A stretch of 35,461 bases of DNA from Acidobacteriota bacterium (lineage in GTDB: Bacteria > Acidobacteriota > Blastocatellia > UBA7656). Both the position numbers and the translations under genes were made by a program. The notes under the pieces were generated by a model. The model saw only the letters and a list, made by a program, of their open reading frames with translations, did no database searches and had not been told where the DNA came from. Location: contig JACQDB010000119.1 of assembly GCA_016201275.1 (NCBI GenBank), forward strand, positions 1-35,461, written 5' to 3'. Positions 24,626 through 34,500 of the stretch are shown here, piece by piece (within the stretch, counting starts at the first letter, position 1; each line of letters starts with the position of its first letter).

Positions 24626-26437
24626 ATGCAAATCGCTATTGTGCTGGGACTGTTGGCGTTCGCTATCGTGTTGTTCGCTATCGAAAAACTTTCGGTTGAC
24701 CTCATCACCCTTATCCTGTTAATGGCACTGGTGCTGACCCGCATCTTGACGCCAGCGGAAGCTTTCGCCGGATTCAGTCAGGACATCATTATCATTCTGG
24801 CTTCGATCTTCATCATCAGCGGCGCTTTGCAAAAGAGCGGTTTGATGGACGCCTTGGGAATGTGGCTCTACAAATTCGCGGGCGGCAGCGACAATCGTTT
24901 GCTGCTGACGATTATGGCGGTGGTCGCGGCGGTCTCGGCGTTTATGAATAATACGACAGTGACAGCGATCTTTGTGCCGCCGGTACTCGGCGTGGCGCGC
25001 CAATCAAAAATCAGCGCCTCGAAATTATTAATGCCGGTGGCCTTCGCTTCGATACTCGGCGGCACCTGCACGCTCATCGGCACTTCAACCAACGTGGCGG
25101 TCAGCGGCTATATTGCCAAAGTCGGTATGCAGCCGCTTACCATGTTTGAGGTCACGCCCATCGGCTTGATCGTCACTGCTGTTGGCATCGCTTACATGAT
25201 GCTGCTAGGCAAACGTATGCTGCCCGATCATCAAGACGCCAGCCTCACCGAAGGGTACGCCATGCGCGAATACCTTTCGGAAATCATCGTCATGGCGGAT
25301 TCCAATCTGGTTGGTCAACGCATCTTTGAATCCGACCTGTCCAAAAAAGAGTTCCGCATTTTGGAGGTCATACGCGGCGCAAAGAAATCGCTGCCGACGC
25401 CGCGCACCGTGATCGAAGCCAACGATGTCTTGCTGATCGAAGGCAAAGTCGAAGAGTTGATCAAAGTCAAAGAGACCGCCGGTATAGAGATTCGCGCCGA
25501 GATGAAACTCGGCGACCTGGATTTGCAGAGCGATGACATCAAGATTGCCGAAGTGCTGGTGACCTCGAAATCGGATTTGATTGGCCGCACCGTAAAAGAC
25601 GCAAACTTTCGCTCTCGCTATGGCTTGTCGGCGTTGGCGATTTATCGGCACGGGCAATCGCTGCGCGAAAAACTGGGGCGCATACGCTTGCGGCTGGGCG
25701 ACCTGCTGTTGGTGCAAGGGACTTCTGACAAGTTGGAAGACCTGCGGCGCACCGGTGATTTATGGGTGTTGGAAGAGTTTCAACCGCGTCCGTATGCCAA
25801 ACAAAAAGGGCTTTATACCTTAGCTTTTTTTGCTGTGGCGGTATTGGCGGGGTCGCTCGGACTGGTGCCGCTTTCGATAGCCTTTCTAGGCGCGGCAGTC
25901 TTGGCAGCGCTGTTTCGTTGTCTGACCATTGAAGAAGCCTATGCCTCCATAGACTGGCGCTTGTTAATTTTAATCGGCGGCATGACGGCCTTCGGCACGG
26001 CTATGGACAAGACCGGCGCGGCGGAATTTCTGGCCGCGAAAATCGTCAACACCTTGAATCCTATGGTTGCCAATATGCCGGAGCCGTGGGGCGTGACCGT
26101 GATTCTTGGAGCCTTTTTTGTCTTAACGGTGATGCTGACGCAACCGATGTCGAATGCGGCGGCGGCGCTGGTGGTGTTGCCGGTGGCGTTGGAAACGGCG
26201 CAGAAACTAGGCGTCAATCAACGCACCTTTGCGATTGCCATTATGGTTGCGGCGTCGGTTTCATTTGTCACGCCGTTCGAGCCGTCCTGCATACTGGTGT
26301 ACGGCCCCGGCAAATATCGCTTCCTGGATTTCGTCAAGACCGGCACGATTCTAACCATTATCTTGATTCTCATTACGCTGCTGGCGGTGCCAATGATCTG
26401 GCCGCTGCACCCGATGCCCGGACACAGCGTGCCATAG
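24626..26437 (+). CDS. SLC13/DASS-family permease with two RCK_C (TrkA-C) domains
   Basis: The 603-aa membrane protein has about 5-6 helices, then two cytoplasmic TrkA_C domains (about residues 210-385; LLIEGKVEELIKVKE and LGDLLLVQGTSDKLEDL), then more helices. Family motifs are FMNNTTVTAIFVPPVL and GTCTLIGTSTNVAVSGY, the latter containing the SNT-type substrate/sodium site, repeated as QPMSNAAAALVVLPVA in the second half. Members with RCK_C insertions move sulfate, dicarboxylates or other anions with sodium, and the RCK_C parts probably regulate; the substrate is unknown here. AAGAGG lies about 9 bases before the ATG. Confidence 0.93.
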   Translation: MQIAIVLGLLAFAIVLFAIEKLSVDLITLILLMALVLTRILTPAEAFAGFSQDIIIILASIFIISGALQKSGLMDALGMWLYKFAGGSDNRLLLTIMAVVAAVSAFMNNTTVTAIFVPPVLGVARQSKISASKLLMPVAFASILGGTCTLIGTSTNVAVSGYIAKVGMQPLTMFEVTPIGLIVTAVGIAYMMLLGKRMLPDHQDASLTEGYAMREYLSEIIVMADSNLVGQRIFESDLSKKEFRILEVIRGAKKSLPTPRTVIEANDVLLIEGKVEELIKVKETAGIEIRAEMKLGDLDLQSDDIKIAEVLVTSKSDLIGRTVKDANFRSRYGLSALAIYRHGQSLREKLGRIRLRLGDLLLVQGTSDKLEDLRRTGDLWVLEEFQPRPYAKQKGLYTLAFFAVAVLAGSLGLVPLSIAFLGAAVLAALFRCLTIEEAYASIDWRLLILIGGMTAFGTAMDKTGAAEFLAAKIVNTLNPMVANMPEPWGVTVILGAFFVLTVMLTQPMSNAAAALVVLPVALETAQKLGVNQRTFAIAIMVAASVSFVTPFEPSCILVYGPGKYRFLDFVKTGTILTIILILITLLAVPMIWPLHPMPGHSVP

Positions 26438-26563
26438 CGCGCTGTGCCTCATCTCCGCTTCATGGTCGAGCCGTGCCCCGCAGTTGCCAACCGTTGGCTT
26501 GCGCTGGTGGCGCGACGCTACATTGACGGATGGAGTTTACAGAGTAGAGAATGGATTGAGCCA

Positions 26564-27820
26564 ATGCGACAGACGAAACCTCTACACACACCATTGACCA
26601 AAGGGCTTTTCAGGATTGTGGTTCTACTGCTGACGAGTGGTGTTTTGCCGTCGTCTTCATTGCCAGCCATTGCCCGCCTTGACCAAGCCAAAAAATCGCA
26701 AACCGTCGGACGACCAAGCACCAAAGCCCGACGCCCAGCCCCTTCGACAGCGGTAGCCGAAGCCGGAGCGGTTTCTCATTCCCCTCTCGCCTTGCCGTTC
26801 AAGCGTGCATGGTTTTATGCCGACGACATCACGACGCTGGCAACGACAGCGGATGAAGCGCGCATTTACTTGCCGCTGGTCGCCGGTCGCGTCGTCTGTC
26901 TGGAACGCGAAACTGGCGCACGGGTGTGGTTAAGCGAACCCGGCGGCGTTATCTGCGCCCCCGTAGCGATTGGCGATAAGGTGGTTTATATCGCCTCGCG
27001 CAAACTCGCCGAAGACGGCAGCGAAGCGGGCGCTGCACTGCGCGCCGTGGATAAAATCACCGGCCTGACGTTGTGGGCGAAAGATTATCCCAGAGCCTTT
27101 ACCTCGCCGTTGACGGTGACGAAAGAGCGCCTCTATGCGGGCTGTGCCGATGGCGCGCTCTATGCTCTGTCCTCAACCGATGGCGAAATTTTATGGCAGG
27201 CCGCAACGCAGGATGTCATTTACGGCGGCGTCTTGATTACGGAAAACGCCATCTATTTCGGCAGCGATGACGGCGCTTTGCGCGGCGTCGAAGTGGACAA
27301 AGGCCGAGAGCTGTGGAAGTTTCAAACTGCTGGTCATATTCGCGCCGCGCCGGTTGCCGATGACCATGATTTTTATTTCGGCTCAAGCGACGGTTACTTC
27401 TATGCGGTTAATCAAGTGAGCGGTAAAGTGAAATGGAAAAGCCGCGCCGGAGCGGCGATTGCCGCTGTGCCGGTTATCGTCGGCGATAAAATTTTGGTCG
27501 CCTCGTTCGACAATTTCATCTATGCGCTGGCGCGTTCGACCGGCAACAAGATATGGAAACGGCGGCTGGAAAATCGCCTCACCGCCGCGCCGCTTGTTGA
27601 AGGCGATGCCTTGATGATTGCGCCCATACGCGGCGACCACGTTGCTGTTTTTCTGCTCGCCGATGGTCGGCGCGTCAATTTTTATCGCCTCGATAAAGCG
27701 CTGGAAATTGTCTCTGCGCCGGTCTTCACCGACAACTTGTTGTTGTTGGCCACGGACAAAGGCTTGCTGGCGGCGCGCAACGAAGCGCCCCGTTCCGCGC
27801 CCCCCACAGACAAACCTTAA
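26564..27820 (+). CDS. Secreted PQQ-type beta-propeller protein
   Basis: The protein is about 418 aa from ATG 26564. A basic start and hydrophobic segment (GLFRIVVLLLTSGVLPSSSL) form a likely signal peptide. The rest is a PQQ_2/BamB-like propeller with repeated blade motifs: GARVWLSEPGG, GLTLWAKDYP, GEILWQAATQDV, GRELWKFQTAGH, GKVKWKSRAGA and GNKIWKRRLENR. No PQQ-binding dehydrogenase residues are evident, so it is more likely a scaffold or binding protein of the periplasm than an enzyme. Upstream in-frame starts would add 40 residues that do not look like a signal peptide. It follows the transporter by 126 bases. Confidence 0.87.
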   Translation: MRQTKPLHTPLTKGLFRIVVLLLTSGVLPSSSLPAIARLDQAKKSQTVGRPSTKARRPAPSTAVAEAGAVSHSPLALPFKRAWFYADDITTLATTADEARIYLPLVAGRVVCLERETGARVWLSEPGGVICAPVAIGDKVVYIASRKLAEDGSEAGAALRAVDKITGLTLWAKDYPRAFTSPLTVTKERLYAGCADGALYALSSTDGEILWQAATQDVIYGGVLITENAIYFGSDDGALRGVEVDKGRELWKFQTAGHIRAAPVADDHDFYFGSSDGYFYAVNQVSGKVKWKSRAGAAIAAVPVIVGDKILVASFDNFIYALARSTGNKIWKRRLENRLTAAPLVEGDALMIAPIRGDHVAVFLLADGRRVNFYRLDKALEIVSAPVFTDNLLLLATDKGLLAARNEAPRSAPPTDKP

Positions 27821-28441
27821 CGCCCTGCGACCGATGAAAAAATCGGCGTAAAAAAACCGACGTGAAAAAATCAGTGCAGAGGAAAAACAGTACAGCGCCG
27901 ACTGGAAGCTTTATTCGGGAGCAGGCTTCAAGAGTCGGCGCTGTGTGGTTACACGTTGGATGGCGAAGGGGCATCCGTATCCAACGGGTGAGGTGGTGGG
28001 GCTTGAGAAAATTCCAAGGGGGCTTGGAAAGCTTCTCGATTCACGCACAAACCTGTGCGGCAATTTACAACTTCGGTAACCATTGATGAGGGGGCTTGGG
28101 GGCAAAACGGGTTCCAGCAAATTGGGGGGGCTGGGGGCAATCTCGATTCCTCGGTCTATCAATTTTCAACCGCTCTGGGGGCGGGTCTGTAGCAACAATC
28201 TGCAACTCCTCTTCGCTCGGTAACAACTCTATAATTGCTGTTCGCGCTCTTTACTTTATCAATTCCCGTTCCACAAAGTGAGCGGCGCGAAATTCTAAAA
28301 AACCGCCTGTTTATTACGTATTCAGTGAAAGTGGTTCCACCAAAATGAAGTAAACTCTGCACCCCTGACTGACGGATTGACCGATTTACTGACTCGACGG
28401 TGACAGAAGTTGTCGGCGAATGCCACCGCCGTTGAACACAA
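27821..28441. other. Long intergenic region, G-rich degenerate repeats
   Basis: No convincing gene is seen on either strand. Positions 27985-28140 contain G-rich related words (GGGGCTTGAG, GGGGGCTTGG, GGGGGCTTGGGGGCAAAA, GGGGGCTGGGGGCAATC), the last two roughly 45 bases apart, suggesting a degenerate tandem repeat. Unusual G-runs here may be prone to assembly error. Confidence 0.4.
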
Positions 28442-28476
28442 TATATAGTTGCGCCTATGAGTTGGACAACTATATA
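28442..28476. promoter_or_regulatory. Inverted repeat, possible operator of the DUF1573 gene
   Basis: TATATAGTTG and CAACTATATA are perfect 10-bp inverted repeats with a 15-bp spacer, 96 bases before the DUF1573 start codon. The inner AGTTG..CAACT can pair alternatively. The shape would suit a dimeric regulator, but a simple repeat is also possible. Confidence 0.4.
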
Positions 28477-28572
28477 GCCGCTGACGGGGCAAACTCCGCG
28501 TCAGGAAAAAATGTTTTCTCCTGAACTTCCATCTAGCCAAGTCAATCTGCTTGCTGATACATTATTGAGGCC

Positions 28573-29097
28573 ATGAAGAAAATCATATTTTCCTTATTTG
28601 CTCTGATTCTGGCTGTCTTTTTGACCGCTTGTTCTCATTCGGAACAAAAGCCGACAGCGCAAGCTGCGCCCAGCGACAATCCAAATGTTGTTAAAGCGGA
28701 CGGCGGCGTCGTAGGCATGATTCCGCAGTCACCAACCGCCAATTCACCGGCGGTGGTGATGCCGTCTGCGCCCGTGGATATGAGCAAAGCGCCGCATATC
28801 GAATTGCCTGTGCAGAAGATGGATTTTGGCGTGGTCAAAGAGGACAAAAAAATCGCCAAAACATTCACCGTAAAAAATGTCGGCAAAACGCCGCTCAATA
28901 TCGTCTCCGTAACCCCTAGCTGAGGCTGCACCACGGTGGACTTTCCCAAAGTCCTACAGCCTGGTCAGGCTGGCAAAATCAAAATCAAAGTGGATACCGG
29001 CAAAGGCGCAGGGCAACGCACCAAAACCGTCACCATCAACTCGGACGACCCGCAACAGCAATCCGTCATCTTTGAATTTTCGTTTACGGTGAAATAA
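28573..29097 (+). CDS. DUF1573 lipoprotein with in-frame TGA at a conserved Cys
   Basis: The frame has 174 codons with one internal TGA at 28921-28923 (codon 117). The N-terminus is a lipoprotein signal (AVFLTAC, lipobox Cys about 20), followed by a disordered spacer and a DUF1573 domain: FGVVKEDKKIAKTFTVKNVG, PLNIVSVTPS, then after the TGA GCTTVDFPKVLQPGQ and later TVTINSDDP, ending at TAA 29095-29097. In the family, TPS is normally followed by CGCT, so TGA stands exactly where the first Cys belongs, and the downstream frame is intact. It could be read as selenocysteine, or be a single-base nonsense change (TGC or TGT to TGA), or a sequencing error. The molecular role of DUF1573 proteins is unknown. 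Confidence 0.85.
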
Positions 29098-29164
29098 TCA
29101 CCAAGAGGGTTAGTCGGTTGGCCGAATCTGACCGACCACTAGCGCTGGGGAAAGGATAAATCCT

Positions 29165-30370
29165 GTGACTGATTATGATGAGATGCTGTCCACGGTGGGG
29201 CGTCATTTGCGGCCTAATGAAATTCGCAAACTGACCTCGCTGCTCGGTCGCGGCGAGGTGATTTCGTTTGCCGCCGGAGCGCCGAGCGCCGAAACTTTTC
29301 CCCTCGCAGAGTTGACGGAAATCGCCGCCCGTGTGGTGCGCGAGCATGGCAAATTCGCTTTGCAGTACGGCCCTACGAAAGGCTCCAGCACGTTGATTGA
29401 TAGCGTGGTCTCGACGATGCAAAAGCGCGGCGTGCATAGCAGTGCTGCGGCTATCATTCTGACCACAGGGTCGCAGCAGGGGCTGGATTTAGTCTCGCGT
29501 TTGTTGATGAACGCAGGGGACGTGGCGCTGGTCGAATTGCCGAGTTACGTTGGCGGCACGATTGCGCTGCACAACGCGCAAGCACGTCTGATAGGCGTTC
29601 GGCAAGATCAAGGCGGCCTTGTGCTTGCGGATTTGCGCGATAAACTCGAAGCGGCGCAAGCCGCAGGGCAGCGCGTGAAATGCCTCTACACGATTCCCAA
29701 TTTTCAGAATCCTTCGGGCGTGTCGCTGGCTTTGGAGCGCCGCGCCGAGATAGTACGATTGGCTGAAGCGTTCGATTTTCTGATCCTCGAAGATGATCCG
29801 TATTTCGAGTTGTACTTTGACGAAGACCGCGCACAGCGCACTCCGCTTGCGGCCTTGAATCCCGAACGGGTGATTTATCTGAGCAGTTTTTCCAAAGTGC
29901 TGGCACCAGGGCTGCGTACCGCCTGGGTGCAGGCTCCGCCCGCGCTGGCCGCGAAACTGGAATTGCTGAAAGAAGGCGCAGACCTGTCTTCGAGCGTCTT
30001 CGATCAGGCCATCGTGGCGTTAGCGGTGCGCGAAGGTCTGGTTGAAAATCGTCTGCCGATGATACGCGAGTTTTACCGTGTGCGGCGGGAAGCGATGTTG
30101 ACGGCGCTTGAGCAGCACGCACCGCCCAATGCGCGCTGGACAAAACCGACCGGCGGATTTTTTCTGTGGATGGAAGTCGCCAAAGAGATAGACGCGAAGA
30201 AACTGTTACCCACAGCCATAGAGAGCGGCGTCGCCTATGTTCCCGGCCAACCGTTTTTTGTCGATGACAGCGGCGCGAACACTTTGCGTTTGGCCTATTC
30301 CAAAGAGACTCCCGAAGCCATCGCCACAGGCATAGCGCGTTTGTGCAGCCTGCTCCATTCAGCAGCATGA
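29165..30370 (+). CDS. PLP-dependent aminotransferase, class I/II (LysN/MocR-like)
   Basis: The 401-aa enzyme is a fold-type I PLP aminotransferase. Recognisable parts are the N-terminal ISFAAGAPSAETFP, LQYGPTKGSSTLID, TTGSQQGLDLV, the PLP-contact NPSG (182-185), EDDPYFELYF, and the Schiff-base lysine K244 in SSFSKVLAPGLRTAW. Similar enzymes act as 2-aminoadipate or other amino acid transaminases; the substrate is not clear. The GTG start at 29165 has AAGGA about 9 bases upstream. There is no N-terminal GntR domain, so it is not a MocR regulator. It lies 67 bases after the DUF1573 gene and is convergent with the DUF4384 gene. Confidence 0.92.
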   Translation: MTDYDEMLSTVGRHLRPNEIRKLTSLLGRGEVISFAAGAPSAETFPLAELTEIAARVVREHGKFALQYGPTKGSSTLIDSVVSTMQKRGVHSSAAAIILTTGSQQGLDLVSRLLMNAGDVALVELPSYVGGTIALHNAQARLIGVRQDQGGLVLADLRDKLEAAQAAGQRVKCLYTIPNFQNPSGVSLALERRAEIVRLAEAFDFLILEDDPYFELYFDEDRAQRTPLAALNPERVIYLSSFSKVLAPGLRTAWVQAPPALAAKLELLKEGADLSSSVFDQAIVALAVREGLVENRLPMIREFYRVRREAMLTALEQHAPPNARWTKPTGGFFLWMEVAKEIDAKKLLPTAIESGVAYVPGQPFFVDDSGANTLRLAYSKETPEAIATGIARLCSLLHSAA

Positions 30371-30401
30371 GAATACCGAAAGGCAAAATCAAATGAGGTG
30401 A

Positions 30402-30455
30402 GTTGAGAGGTGGTTTTTGACCGCCGGAATTTGCGGTCAAAGACCGCCTCTCAAC
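30402..30455. terminator. Family C palindrome between convergent genes, possible bidirectional terminator
   Basis: GTTGAGAGGTGGTTTTTGACCGC pairs with GCGGTCAAAGACCGCCTCTCAAC with one G-T type mismatch, giving a long stem around GGAATTT. Its site between the convergent aminotransferase and DUF4384 genes would suit a terminator, though no T-run follows. Confidence 0.5.
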
Positions 30456-30538
30456 GATGCCAGACGGAAGGTGTTTTGTAACTTGGTACAGGCAACCTGT
30501 GGTACATCACCCGTGATGCTCGTTGCCACAACTTTCTC

Positions 30539-31543
30539 TCATTTGATTTTCATGGGCAGACTCAACAAGAAAGGATTGCCCGGTTTGGTGGCGATGATAA
30601 AGAGGGTTTGCGGCAATTCGTCGTCCTGCGTCAACAAGCGAGCGTTGCTTTGTCCGGCCTCTTTTTCGGCTTTGGTATAGACTTGGCCTTTGCCGTCTTC
30701 GAGTTCCCACTTCTCGGCAATCACGCTCCAGTTCTTCTCCCAGTTGTTCACCTGGGCGTTGTCGAGTTGCACCATGCGCGGACCTATGCTGATTTCTGCA
30801 AGCGGCTCCGGCGTGACGATAAAGCTCAAGCGTTCGCCGCGATAATCGGCGCGTTTGGCTTTCAACTTGAACGAGGTCTTGGGAACTTCAACGACTCGCC
30901 CGGCCATCACACGGTTATTGCCGTTGTAATCTTTCGTGGTCGGGAAGATTAAAAACGGTGCGCTCATCGAACCATCGGCGTACAACTCGCGGTCAACCAC
31001 GTACAGATAGCCGTCACGCGGTGATTCAAAACTGAGGCGCACACGGTCGCCCAAAGCAAAGACGGTATCCGAATCCACTCGCACAGGCGTCCATTCCATA
31101 GTGCTTTCGTCTTCGCGTTCCAGCAAGCGCACGTTCTTATCATCGGAGGTGAGCGAGGGGCGCAACTTCCACATCGTCAACCCGACCACTTCATTTCCGG
31201 CCTTGATCTCAGGGTTATTGGCGGTTTGATTTTCCCCTTTGTTTACCGATTTATTTTCCCCTTTGTTGTCGCCGTGGCTGCCGCTTTGGTTCTCCGTTTT
31301 GGTCTCGGCTTGGCCAATCTGGTCAGAGATTTTCGGTGATGTGCGTTGGTATTTTGCTAGGGTCTTTTTTTTGTGGGACGACGCGGGCGGACGTTTTTGC
31401 AGAAAGCTGGTGTCAATCAATTTGCGCGTGTCGTCATCCTGCAAAACCGCTCTGGCGATGACGGTCAAAGCAAAAAGGCAAAGCGTCATTGCGGCCAATG
31501 CCAATGAAAAATATTTTGAATAACGGTTCAATGGTGTCGTCAT
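30539..31543 (-). CDS. DUF4384-domain protein, membrane-anchored or secreted
   Basis: The 334-aa protein has a hydrophobic N-terminal segment (FSLALAAMTLCLFALTVIA), then a charged low-complexity region with Asn/Lys/Glu/Gly repeats (SGSHGDNKGENKSVNKGENQ), and a C-terminal DUF4384-like domain: FALGDRVRLSFESPRDGYLYVVDREL, FPTTKDYNGNNRVMAGRVVEVP. DUF4384 is often coupled to peptidase-like or kinase-like signalling proteins; its function is unknown. The ATG at 31543 has GAGGAG 4-9 bases upstream. It lies 22 bases after the CHAT protein gene on the same strand, so the two almost certainly form an operon. Confidence 0.82.
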   Translation of the reverse strand: MTTPLNRYSKYFSLALAAMTLCLFALTVIARAVLQDDDTRKLIDTSFLQKRPPASSHKKKTLAKYQRTSPKISDQIGQAETKTENQSGSHGDNKGENKSVNKGENQTANNPEIKAGNEVVGLTMWKLRPSLTSDDKNVRLLEREDESTMEWTPVRVDSDTVFALGDRVRLSFESPRDGYLYVVDRELYADGSMSAPFLIFPTTKDYNGNNRVMAGRVVEVPKTSFKLKAKRADYRGERLSFIVTPEPLAEISIGPRMVQLDNAQVNNWEKNWSVIAEKWELEDGKGQVYTKAEKEAGQSNARLLTQDDELPQTLFIIATKPGNPFLLSLPMKIK

Positions 31544-31565
31544 ACTTCTCCTCTTGATGATTCGG

Positions 31566-34500
31566 TTAGCGCCATTCGCCTTGCATGATGAAGGCCGCCC
31601 AGTAATACGGCGCGCTCCATTTTTTCTTTTCCGACATTCGCACCTGCGCCGAACGCAAGGCCGCCGATGGCGTTAAATCTTTTTTGAAGATGCGTCGGTA
31701 AAATCTTTCCATTAAATCCGCCGTAGCGCGGTCGCTGACGCTCCACAAACTGACCACCACGCGAGCGGCTCCGGCGTACATGAAACCGCGTGTCAAGCCA
31801 ACCAGCCCTTCGCCACGAATCGCTTTGCCCAGGCCGGTTTCACAGGCGCTCAAGACCACCAGATCGGCAGGCAGATTGAGATTGAAAACATCTATGGTGC
31901 GTAAGAATCCGCCTTGCGGTTGCGGGTTGCCCTGTTTGTCAATCAGGGAAAGCACGATGGCCGATAACATAGGCTGCTCAGTGTTGATGTAGCCGTGGCT
32001 GGCGAAATGCACATAGCGATACTGGCTCATCAAGGGACTGAGCGCGGCTTCGCGGCTGGCCTCAAAGTCGAGCAACTCCAAGCGCTCGTTTTCCGGCACC
32101 AGATGAGTGATACCGTCGGCTTCCTGGCGGGTATAAGGCAGACGTTTGATGCGGCGCAGCAATTTGGTTTCCGGCGGCCCGTCCTCTTCATCCACGCGCT
32201 CCAACAGGCGGTTGGCGTCTTCGCTTTCCGAGCGCGTACCGCCTGTGGTTGCGGTCGTTGGCGCGCTTCTGGCAACGCGCTCGTCCTGTTTATCAAAGAC
32301 CGGATCGGCAACTACGGCCAGCGATTTTTCCGCAGGCTTGCGCCCCTTGATGTCGCGCCGCAACACCGCCATGGTCGAAGCCGATGGCAGGCTGACGATT
32401 TCATGATGGACCACCAGCGGCGTGAATTTCTTTTTGCTCTGCGGCAACGGCAAAGCTGCAAACGGGATGTATTGCAAAGCGCCATCGGCAACAATCAACA
32501 GGCGTTTTTTGCCCAGCAGGGAAGCGACCGGCGACAGCAGCATCCGCCCCAATGCGGCAGCGGCCTGCGGGTAGGCGGCATCGGCTTGTTTGATGCGCGC
32601 TGCTTTCTGTTCCGCCGTTTCGCCTTTCTTATAGTCATTGCGCGTTGTCAGCAATTTGTAAACGGTGCGCGCCTGGGCTTCAATCTCGTCCGCTTTCGGC
32701 AAGACGAAACTGGTGATGGCATCTGCGCTGACCGCCCACAGATAACTGCGCTCAGGGCCTAAAGAGTATTCCAACAGCATGGTATCCGCATCCAGCACCT
32801 GCGTTTGAATCTCTTTCAAAGTTAAGGGCTGCGGTTGAGTCAAAGCGGCATAGCGCGGACTGGTGGCGCGAATCTGCGCCTGCACTTGTTGATAAGCGGT
32901 CGTCAGAATATTAATCTCCTGCCGCAGTTTGGCGATCTCGGTTTCGTTGCGCCCTGCCAACAGCGCGTTGGTGAGTTGTCCGGCCTTTTCGTTGAAGCGT
33001 TTTTGCAAAGCGGTTTCGCGCTCCAGCAATTCCGGCTCTACGCCTTGCCGTATATTGGCACGATTTTCGGTCAGCGCTTCGAGCAGACTGCGCGCCAAGC
33101 CGCTTTCGTTTGCTTGCAAGGCCAGCGCAGCAAACTCGCCGTTGGGCTGCTGTTCGTGCAACTTCATCAAAATGTCGAGATGCAGTTTGTAAGCTTCCTG
33201 CGCGAAGGCCAACCAGGAGGCGCGCAATTCCGGTTGCAGCACACTGACGCGCAACGATTCGATCACCTTGATGGCGTCTTCAATTTGCGTGCGTGCGTCT
33301 TGTAGCTTGCCTTGCTTTTCCTGCGTGAACGCCATCAGGCACAGCGCGTCAATTTCAGCGGCGCGATCACGGAAATCTTTGGCGACAACCAGAGCGCGTT
33401 TGGCGAATTCAATAGCTTGGTCATATTCCTTTTGCTCGTAGTACGCTTTGCCCAAGGCCGCGTTGGCCTGTCCGCCCACGCGCCGGTCGCTGGTTTGACA
33501 AACGGCTATCGCTTGCTTCTCCGTCTCTATGCTCTTTGGCGCGTTACCGGTTTCCAGATAGACCAGACCGAGAACGCTGAGGGTCGAGCAAAGCTGTCCG
33601 GGGTCTTTCAATTCGGTGCGAATCTGCAACGCCTGTTCCAGCGTCTCGGTGGCTTTGGCCGGGTCGTTCAGCAGTTTGTACGCCAGTCCCATATTGTGAA
33701 GCGAGAAACCTTTGGCGCGCAGGTTCTGCGTTGCTTCGGCAAACTCCAACGCTTTTTTGTGCCGTTCGAGGCCGCTTTTGGGGTCGCCCAGATACACATA
33801 GACCAGCCCCAAATTGTTGAGCGTCGAAATGCGATTGTTCAAAGGCGTGTTGATCGCATTGTCTATTTCTATGGTTTTGTTGTAAGCGTCAAAAGCTTTC
33901 TGCGATTGTCCCCAGATGCGATAAATCAAGCCCATGTCATTGAGTGTGTCGGCCTCTCTGCCGCGTTCATTGGCCTGCCGCAGAAGCGGCAACGCCTGTT
34001 CGTAATAGCCCATAGCGATTTGCGGATAGCGTTCGCGGAACAACGAACCGCTGCGATATCGTTCAATGCCTTCGCCGCGCACCTCGGCCATAGCGCGCCA
34101 CACCTGTATGGCTTGATTGGCAGATTCGACGGCCTTTTCCAACTGGTCAAAGGCCAGATAGAGTCTGGCGATATTGCTCAGGGAATCGGCCTCGCCTTGA
34201 GTGTTTTTGCTGTTGCGACTAAGCGTCAGCGCCTCGTTGAAACTGGCAAGCGCGTTCGTCATATCCGCCGCAGCGGAATACGTAAAGCCTTGATCGTTGA
34301 GCAGAGCGATTTGCAAACGCGTCTCCGCAGTTTGGCGCGCCGCACTCAGCGCCTGCTTGAGGGCGTCGAGTTCTTTGCCGTGTTCGCGGTCGTTGCGATA
34401 GGTGAAGGCCAGTCCGCGCAAGGCTCGCGCCTGCCACACAAAGTCGCCTTCGTTTTGAAAAACCTGCAATGCCGCCTGATAATTTTCGATAGCTTTTTGA

